From: Bacillus sp. CH140a_4T
GTDB taxonomy: Bacteria > Bacillota > Bacilli > Bacillales > Bacillaceae_G
Direction of reading: 5' to 3'
DNA: 64,000 bases
Assembly: GCF_008923725.1 (NCBI RefSeq)
Contig: NZ_WBPF01000005.1
Span: 248,001 to 312,000, forward strand
Both the position numbers and the translations under genes were made by a program. Below, piece after piece: positions 62,305-64,000 of the stretch; the first letter of the stretch is position 1; each line of letters begins with the position of its first letter. The notes under the pieces were generated by a model. It was not told the origin of the DNA and searched no databases. It worked only from the letters and a program-made list of their open reading frames with translations.

Positions 62305-62347
62305 AAAAAGACTCTATTTCCTCTAGTAGGTTATTGAGTCTTTTTTT
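62305..62347 (+). terminator. Terminator of the deacetylase gene
   Basis: AAAAAGACTC/GAGTCTTTTT, 21-nt loop, extra Ts. The 290 bp that follow up to the TerC gene hold no gene and no riboswitch that I could recognise. Confidence 0.75.
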
Positions 62348-62640
62348 ATCGTATTGTGCAGTACTTCTCGTAAATTCTATCCCCCCTCCTTCCTTTGTAT
62401 CAATAGAAATAAAAGTGATAACTGGGACAATAGAAGAGAAAATCGTATTAAAAAGATGAATCGGAAATTAAGAAAGAGAAACGAAAAGCAAAAAATATCG
62501 CAAGAGTGATTGATTCCAATTTAAAATACATATACATATTAAAATATATCAGGAAATTTAGGATTGAATATACAAATTCAATTCTATTTTTTATATTATC
62601 AACACTTTAGCACATATTACTCTTAAGGGGTGATGTGTAT

Positions 62641-63312
62641 ATGGATTTTCTTTCAGCCGAATATTTGTCTGCCTTACTTGCCATCATTGTAATTGATTTA
62701 GTATTAGCCGGTGATAATGCCATTGTAATTGGGTTAGCAGCAAGGCGATTACCGAAAGATCAACAAAAGAAAGTTATTATATGGGGAACTATCGGGGCAA
62801 TCGCCATTAGAGCTCTCGCTACTTTAGTTGTCGTTTGGTTATTAAAAATACCAGGGCTACTTCTAATTGGTGGTGTACTCCTTATATGGATCGCTTACAA
62901 ATTAATTGCTGAAGGCAAAGATCATGATATTAAGGCCGAAGAAGGGTTTTGGTCTGCTATTAAAACCATTATTATTGCTGATGCGTTAATGGGTATAGAT
63001 AATGTTCTCGCTGTTGCAGGAGCTGCGCATGGCAACTTTTCTTTAGTCATCATCGGACTATTAGTATCTATTCCAGTAGTCGTATGGGGCAGTACATTAA
63101 TATTAAAATGGGTGGACCGATTCCCTGTCATTATTACGATTGGAGCAGCTGTTTTAGCTTATACTGCTGCGAAAATGATTGTAGATGAAAAATGGTTCGC
63201 TGGATTTTTCGAAAGTAACCCTTTCATAAAATGGGCATTTATCATTATTATCATTGCCGGTGTAGTATTCTTTGGAAAGATGAAACAAAAAAAGAAAGAT
63301 GTTTCTATATAA
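62641..63312 (+). CDS. TerC-family membrane protein
   Basis: 223 residues from the ATG after AAGGGGTG (GTG two codons earlier is possible). Seven transmembrane helices with IDLVLAGDNAIVIGLAARRLP near the start and IIIADALMGIDNVLAVAGAAH in the second half, the two acidic TerC motifs (GDNA, DN.LA). TerC relatives assist Mn2+ handling or metalation of secreted enzymes. It stands next to ltaS, whose product needs Mn2+, which fits a metalation role (inference). Confidence 0.9.
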   Translation: MDFLSAEYLSALLAIIVIDLVLAGDNAIVIGLAARRLPKDQQKKVIIWGTIGAIAIRALATLVVVWLLKIPGLLLIGGVLLIWIAYKLIAEGKDHDIKAEEGFWSAIKTIIIADALMGIDNVLAVAGAAHGNFSLVIIGLLVSIPVVVWGSTLILKWVDRFPVIITIGAAVLAYTAAKMIVDEKWFAGFFESNPFIKWAFIIIIIAGVVFFGKMKQKKKDVSI

Positions 63313-63334
63313 TGACAACGTTCTATGTACAAAC

Positions 63335-63366
63335 AAAAGCGCTACTCATAGGAGTAGCGCTTTTTA
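63335..63366. terminator. Bidirectional terminator between TerC and ltaS
   Basis: AAAAGCGCTACTC/GAGTAGCGCTTTTT, 4-nt loop. Confidence 0.88.
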
Positions 63367-63370
63367 CTAT

Positions 63371-64000
63371 TTATTTCGTTTCTCCGTCTTCAGTCGTCTT
63401 TACCTTCGTTTTATTTTTATCACGATTGTTATAGTTGTACTTCGAACGATCGACCGGTGTAAATCCTTCCGGTGTATAGAATCGTAATAAGTCACCATTT
63501 ACGACTTGGTCAGAGTATTTTAGTGATTTTTGAACCATTTGTTCATTTTGTTTTATTTCGTCTGTTAATTCTACAGCGTTACCAGTAGCTGTATCATAGT
63601 ATTTTCCATTCAATGCAGTAACTGTTGGACTTACGAAGTTTCCGTTACGGAATGGAACAACTTGTTTATGCTCTGGTGATAGTAAATCAGATCCGAACTG
63701 GACATAATTTTTCGTATCTGTACCTAGTAAGTGTAATAGTGTCGGAAGAACATCAATTTCTCCGCCGTATTGATGTTGTACGCCACCCTTCATTCCTGGA
63801 ACACGAATGATTAATGGTACTCGTTGCAGCTGTGCGTTTTCGAATGAGTTCATTTCTTTACCCATTATTTGAGACATTGCTGCGCCATGATTATCTGAAA
63901 TACCATAATGGTCACCGTACATAACGATAATTGAGTTATCGTATAAACCAGATTGTTTCAAGTAATCCAAGAAACCTTTTACAGACTCATCTAAATAACG
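63371..64000 (-). CDS. ltaS: Lipoteichoic acid synthase, C-terminal part
   Basis: 210 codons up to the window edge; the N-terminal membrane part and the catalytic Thr lie outside. The sulfatase-type domain shows IIVMYGDHYGISDNHGAAM (metal-binding Asp-His), LQRVPLIIRVPGMKGG and GEIDVLPTLLHLLGTD, followed by a charged extracellular tail. LtaS polymerises glycerol phosphate from phosphatidylglycerol at the outer membrane face and uses Mn2+. Confidence 0.9.
   Translation of the reverse strand, partial: RYLDESVKGFLDYLKQSGLYDNSIIVMYGDHYGISDNHGAAMSQIMGKEMNSFENAQLQRVPLIIRVPGMKGGVQHQYGGEIDVLPTLLHLLGTDTKNYVQFGSDLLSPEHKQVVPFRNGNFVSPTVTALNGKYYDTATGNAVELTDEIKQNEQMVQKSLKYSDQVVNGDLLRFYTPEGFTPVDRSKYNYNNRDKNKTKVKTTEDGETK

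Noticed and set aside
62348-62640. Manganese (yybP-ykoY) riboswitch upstream of the TerC gene
   Set aside because: Looked for because such genes often carry one; I could not find its conserved core or a leader terminator.

Overview
The window is low-GC Firmicute chromosome and almost certainly comes from the Bacillus cereus group. The evidence is AT-rich coding with AGGAGG-type ribosome binding sites, frequent TTG/GTG starts, many intrinsic terminators, a tandem array of YrzI-type small proteins, a type II pantothenate kinase, a YhbD/bactofilin operon, a B. subtilis-like ssu operon and three copies of a bcr1-like 120-160 bp repeat. No rRNA, tRNA, CRISPR, prophage or intact insertion sequence was seen. 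This is accessory-rich chromosome rather than a core housekeeping segment.

Layout. 1-10 kb: a cut-off OmpR-type response regulator, a secreted protein, a GNAT, an alpha/beta hydrolase, an MTA/SAH nucleosidase-HAD fusion, an APH-type kinase, a broken M3 peptidase, a broken APC amino-acid permease beside an intact Lrp regulator, and DegV. 10-24 kb: acetyltransferases, a DHA2 drug exporter, yhbD plus two bactofilins, an SgrR-like regulator divergent from an MFS exporter, a lipoprotein, a Zn peptidase, small stress/membrane proteins and a nucleoside hydrolase. 24-31 kb: a methyltransferase, a decayed tandem duplication of a YqbF-like small gene, an MFS transporter, an aminotransferase, a hotdog dehydratase and coaW. 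31-39 kb: a broken 2H phosphoesterase, a GntR-ABC transporter operon, a DinB protein, lipoproteins, the YrzI small-protein array and an AI-2E-type permease. 39.5-39.9 kb: a compact type I toxin-antitoxin locus. 40-44 kb: ssuBACD (alkanesulfonate uptake and desulfonation), with bcr1-like elements on both sides of ssuD. 44-60 kb: a run of minus-strand accessory enzymes: DUF402, a broken NUDIX, a TPR protein, phosphopantothenoylcysteine synthetase, AAC(3), a glutathionylspermidine-synthase-like ligase with a lipoprotein, DUF418, several GNATs, an EmrE-like exporter, a nucleotidyltransferase, an AlkD-like protein, a PLP lyase, VOC and MBL-fold proteins. 60-64 kb: a secreted polysaccharide deacetylase, a TerC-family protein and the end of a lipoteichoic acid synthase.

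How genes work together. The ssu operon imports sulfonates (SsuBAC) and desulfonates them (SsuD). Its promoter lies upstream of a strong intrinsic terminator, which suggests attenuation. The GntR regulator, ATPase and permease are translationally coupled. The SgrR/MFS pair resembles the sgrR/setA arrangement. Deacetylase and LtaS act on the cell envelope. Many of the other genes look like detoxification or resistance modules.

The most interesting signals are: (1) the type I toxin-antitoxin locus, with a 30-residue hydrophobic toxin, a hairpin burying its ribosome binding site and an overlapping convergent RNA; (2) the YrzI array, with a promoter, a leader peptide and two tandem terminator hairpins in front of it; (3) the nucleosidase-HAD fusion, which retains an internal ribosome binding site and start; (4) bcr1-like repeats whose two hairpins covary between copies; and (5) an unusually high number of genes disabled by a single stop codon or one-base indel.
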